Below are positions 7,901-10,317 of a stretch of DNA of 10,317 nt, piece after piece. Origin of the DNA: Isohypsibius dastychi (taxonomy: Eukaryota; Tardigrada; Eutardigrada; Parachela; Isohypsibiidae); contig JAQIWT010001563.1 in the NCBI GenBank assembly GCA_034696485.1, forward strand, positions 1 through 10,317, written 5' to 3'. Below the pieces are notes generated by a model, which was not told where the DNA came from, did no database searches, and saw only the letters and a program-made list of their open reading frames with translations. Each line of letters opens with the position of its first letter. Position 1 is the first letter of the stretch. Made by a program: the position numbers and the translations under genes.

Positions 7901-8034
7901 GAACAGTTGTTTTTGATCGAAACTTTATTCTTTTCTAACAGTGCTAGTCGAGTTGGTTTATCTGAGTGGTCATCAGGACATTAATAGCCCTATCAGGTAG
8001 AGTTGCTGCGAATGTTCGTAAACATTTTTGATCA

Positions 8035-8978
8035 CTAGAAAAAGAGAAATACAGTCTGTGGCTCAGGGCTGGTCTGAGTGGCGGAAGTATTCATGGAAGG
8101 GGATTTCTCTATCATGTTCACGCTTGAGCTTATACTAACGGACGCATTGTCACACGAGCAATCGCTATCACTTCCGGCCACCAGTTGGCTGAACTGCTTT
8201 CTGCCGACGTATGGATTCCACGAAGCCACCTAAAATATGAAAAAACCCACAGTCAGTCAAACTCCACTAGTTCGAAAACAGAAATATAATATCCTGTCGA
8301 AACAAGTTGATAAACTGGCTGAAATTGCGATTTTTTGGTCAAGTTCTTTCGTTGATTACACGGATTATATTTTTGTACAAAAATTATGTGAATTATATGA
8401 TTATATTATTGATTATATTGATTGTACTGATGAAAACATTTCTATCAATAAAAACGGATTTTCTAGTACTGTATATTATTCACTAACAAAACGAGCCAGT
8501 TTTTAAAGGTACAAGAACCGCCGTAAATTGTAGAAAACCAGTGGTTTTCTCGCATCCGCAATTGCTGATTGAAAGCGGTCATTAAAAAATTCGCTATCGT
8601 GTTTCACAAAGAGATTTTTGCTTTGGTCGAATTTGTAACTTTGAAAGTCGAAATTGCAATTGTAAGTTGAACACGATCAAACAAAGGAGTTTTTGTTTGC
8701 ACACGATTTATAGCGCATGTTAGATACCTGAAAAAATTGCAAATGAGAAGGCAGTAAAAAAATGAAATAAAAACAAAAATAACATACTCAAAAAACACAA
8801 ATATAAATAAGAATGAAATTGGTGGAATCTCAAAAAAGCAAACTGAGCAGATTCACTTTCATACTCAAGACAAAAAGATGAAATTTTTATTATGCTTTAA
8901 TTCTCCGATAAAGTTTTTTCAAATACTTGCCTATTAGCGACTGCAGCATTTCTCGTTTCAATGGCCCATAAATGCTCA
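8035..8978 (-). CDS. Two candidate exons of an unrecognised minus-strand gene end
   Basis: The terminal exon 8229-8035 has acceptor TTCATATTTTAG|GTG and 64 codons to TAG: VASWNPYVGRKQFSQLV, then a Ser/Asp/Cys stretch (SDSDCSCDNASVSISSS) and a Ser/Thr/Pro tail. Upstream, 8978-8927 (TTTTCAG|T to CAA|GTATTT, 52 nt) reads EHLWAIETRNAAVANRQ and joins in phase across a 697-nt intron. The same 8978 acceptor can instead open another frame (SIYGPLKREMLQSLIGKY, basic end) that terminates at 8890 on top of an AATAAA (8886-8891), so two 3' ends are possible. No first exon is certain; an ATG frame (MVRSLVQTERAW) near 9205 could supply one in phase. I recognise no family. Confidence 0.35.
8532..8550. repeat. 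19-nt near-perfect palindrome
   Basis: AGAAAACCA and TGGTTTTCT flank a single central G. It lies in the candidate intron of the 8035-8978 gene. There is no partner element nearby that suggests a function. Confidence 0.6.
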
Positions 8979-9311
8979 CTGAAAACAGATAATCATTTCT
9001 TCCTGTTGAAGCGTTCTTTGCTTGCGTCTAGTACAAAGAGATCTAGTTGAACATGTAGCACGGTTTCGCTAAGTACAGTTTGATTTCGTCGTAAAATGAA
9101 GAAGAGAAAATGTATCTACGACAGATTTTCTGCTTAACGTAGCCATCACAGCATTCACAACCCTAGTACCCAGGCACGTTCAGTTTGAACGAGAGAGCGT
9201 ACCATCAAGAATCTAAAAGACACATAAAATCTGAAAACTAATAAAAACCGAGAGCAGCATTGGAAAATGAGCTCGAACAAAAAAGGAGTTCAACGGAAAT
9301 ATCAAAACAAA
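8979..9311. other. Unresolved stretch after the ABL-like stop codon
   Basis: About 330 nt of probable 3' UTR or intergenic sequence. It holds two possible acceptors on minus (TTAGTTTTCAG near 9229 and GTCTTTTAG near 9212) followed by the short ATG frame MVRSLVQTERAW, too little to call a gene. Confidence 0.35.
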
Positions 9312-9750
9312 TCACTTGCTTATGAAATTAGAAAGCTCCTGTAGCACAGACTGCAGATCACTGTACGGAGAGGGAAAATGCGTTGCTTTGGTCACGGAGA
9401 CTTTTTCCACTTGAGCCTGTAGTCTGGTTAGCAATTCACGAAGTCGAAATCGGGAATGCGGGGAAATCATTTCCAGGTACACGGAACAGTTCGATGCTGA
9501 ATGCGAACAGCGATCACAGTTGAGGACGCGTCAATGGCCGATTGTATTTCTCCGCTCAACTGTTTCTGAGTAGGCGGAAGAATCATCTCGGCTGGAAAAA
9601 CGCAATTATTCCAAATAATTAGGGATAAATCACATCGACCTACCATTCTTGTCAGAATCGTCAACTGGGGTGCGATCATTCGGGTGACCTTTAAGGTCGA
9701 TTTTTGGCTTGGCCGGAACTGCGGGGACAGGCTTCCCGTTCGAGCTACGC
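9312..9750 (-). pseudogene. ABL-family kinase C-terminal end (proline-rich segment plus F-actin-binding domain), fragment with frame break
   Basis: ABL kinases end in a proline-rich region and a helical F-actin-binding domain. Here RSSNGKPVPAVPAKPKIDLK leads to the donor AATG|GTAGGT (9643). A 52-nt intron follows, and the next exon (from 9591) reads EMILPPTQKQLSGEIQSAID, the expected first helix. That frame stops at 9467. An overlapping frame, shifted by one base, then gives YLEMISPHSRFRLRELLTRL, a linker, and SDLQSVLQELSNFISK ending at TGA 9314-9312. This tail matches the human ABL1 end (NKFAFREAINKLENNLREL ... ISDIVQR) in order and C-terminal position. SH3, SH2 and kinase exons are absent; the sequence upstream is PPME1. 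The frame break could be a real lesion, a sequencing indel, or use of the alternative acceptor CATTCAG near 9506, which would restore the frame but drop the first helix. Confidence 0.6.
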
Positions 9751-10317
9751 GTTTTCCATAGGTGAAGCATATTTCGAACTGGACAGCTGTTGGGCACGGA
9801 AGATGGTTCTTGACCGAATTCCGGCGGAGGGGGAGGAACTAGTATCACTAGTGTCGATCTGCACTGCTGGAAGACTTTCGGATGGATTAGATGCCAGTGC
9901 GGTATTGAGGCTAAAATGCAACATTTCAGAACCATGTTTAAAGTGCAAGGGAACACTTACGGCTTGAGCTGACCGATCATCGAAACACACGCTGATTCGG
10001 GATTCCTGGTCAGATAATAAGTATACGGTTGTTTTTTGGCGAAAATAAAATGGGCTACGAACTTTATATGGCCTGACCGCAAGCTCCATTCAATAGCATA
10101 TTCAAGGGATCTGAACTGGTGAGGTCTTCCCCTTATAAGTGATTCCATCGAAGACAGCGAATCCAGCGCAGTTCCTGAAATCATCCCAATACTACAATAG
10201 AGTTAGAAACTTCATCGCGAAAACTATTTGACAGAAAACCACCTTCAACGACGTCTATGACCACAAGTCCGACTAACGCCGGAATTAGTCCCCGGCTTGC
10301 AGTGTGGACGCTGACCG
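9748..10317 (-). CDS. PPME1: Protein phosphatase methylesterase 1, middle exons (runs in from right edge, broken at left)
   Basis: Four exons join in phase. 10317-10243 reads VSVHTASRGLIPALVGLVVI and then DVVEG. After a 68-nt intron, 10174-10063 reads TALDSLSSMESLIRGRPHQF and continues to IEWSLRSG. After 57 nt, 10005-9961 reads NPESACVSMIGQLK. After 50 nt, an exon opens at 9910. The first three match human PPME1 from about residue 161 to 222, including the catalytic Asp181 (VVID here). The fourth is a Ser/Thr-rich 55-residue linker (PLNTALASNPSE ... SSSKYASPMENA), close to the length of the acidic human linker. It stops at TAG exactly where the conserved YTWR block should start. The C-terminal third, with catalytic His349 and the GQMQGKFQ block, is nowhere in the window. 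This piece does not overlap the left-end PPME1 exons. Confidence 0.9.

Larger units (their letters stand above)
7533..8034. other. Non-coding stretch with tRNA-like element
   Basis: About 500 nt without a supportable coding frame. It contains the tRNA-like fragment near 7800 and the poly(A) hexamers for the minus-strand gene ending at 8035. Confidence 0.5.

Noticed and set aside
8604-8798. Minus-strand frame with a TTTTTTCAG acceptor at about 8728
   Set aside because: The acceptor is good, but no donor or partner exon was found and the frame is mostly intron-like pyrimidine sequence.
9704-9967. 87-codon plus-strand frame
   Set aside because: It is antisense to the PPME1/ABL exon, whose GC-richer codons leave several frames open.

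Overview
This window looks like animal nuclear DNA, most likely from an invertebrate. It is AT-rich and gene-sparse, with genes broken by introns. Several introns I can place are very short (50, 52, 57, 61 and 68 nt) and end in T-rich acceptors such as TTTTCAG or TTTTAG. That style fits a nematode, perhaps an enoplean, but the organism cannot be fixed from this sequence. There is no sign of bacterial operons, CRISPR arrays or insertion sequences.

Layout. The left end (42-417, minus strand) holds the first two exons of protein phosphatase methylesterase 1 (PPME1) and runs off the left edge. Position 1397-1750 (minus) is a terminal exon of an unrecognised gene. Position 2470-3172 (minus) is a small two-exon gene for a 213-residue protein with a possible MATH/TRAF-like beta fold. 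On the plus strand, 3670-6653 holds a chain of candidate exons. They end in a well-supported terminal exon with PPxY motifs, an acidic tail and a poly(A) signal, and two copies of a diverged repeat lie in the introns. A further plus-strand exon is at 7443-7532 and a tRNA-like fragment near 7800. Position 8035-8978 (minus) is a weakly supported two-exon gene end. Position 9312-9750 (minus) resembles the C-terminal F-actin-binding domain of ABL tyrosine kinases. Position 9748-10317 (minus) encodes the middle of PPME1, including the catalytic Asp.

The main surprise is the arrangement of PPME1. The left edge carries roughly human residues 1-96 and the right edge roughly 161-275. Both are on the minus strand, but in the wrong order for one linear gene, and they do not overlap. 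The missing stretch (about 64 residues) is what would lie between the two edges if they were joined, as in a circle, a tandem duplication or a chimeric assembly. The right-hand PPME1 piece then stops just before the conserved YTWR block and changes, within one exon, into ABL-like sequence. The window is therefore either a real rearrangement (gene fusion, tandem or circular DNA) or an assembly chimera, and this should be settled before any gene model here is trusted.

Function. PPME1 demethylates the catalytic subunit of PP2A, and ABL is a cytoskeleton-linked kinase. I see no evidence that the other genes work with them.
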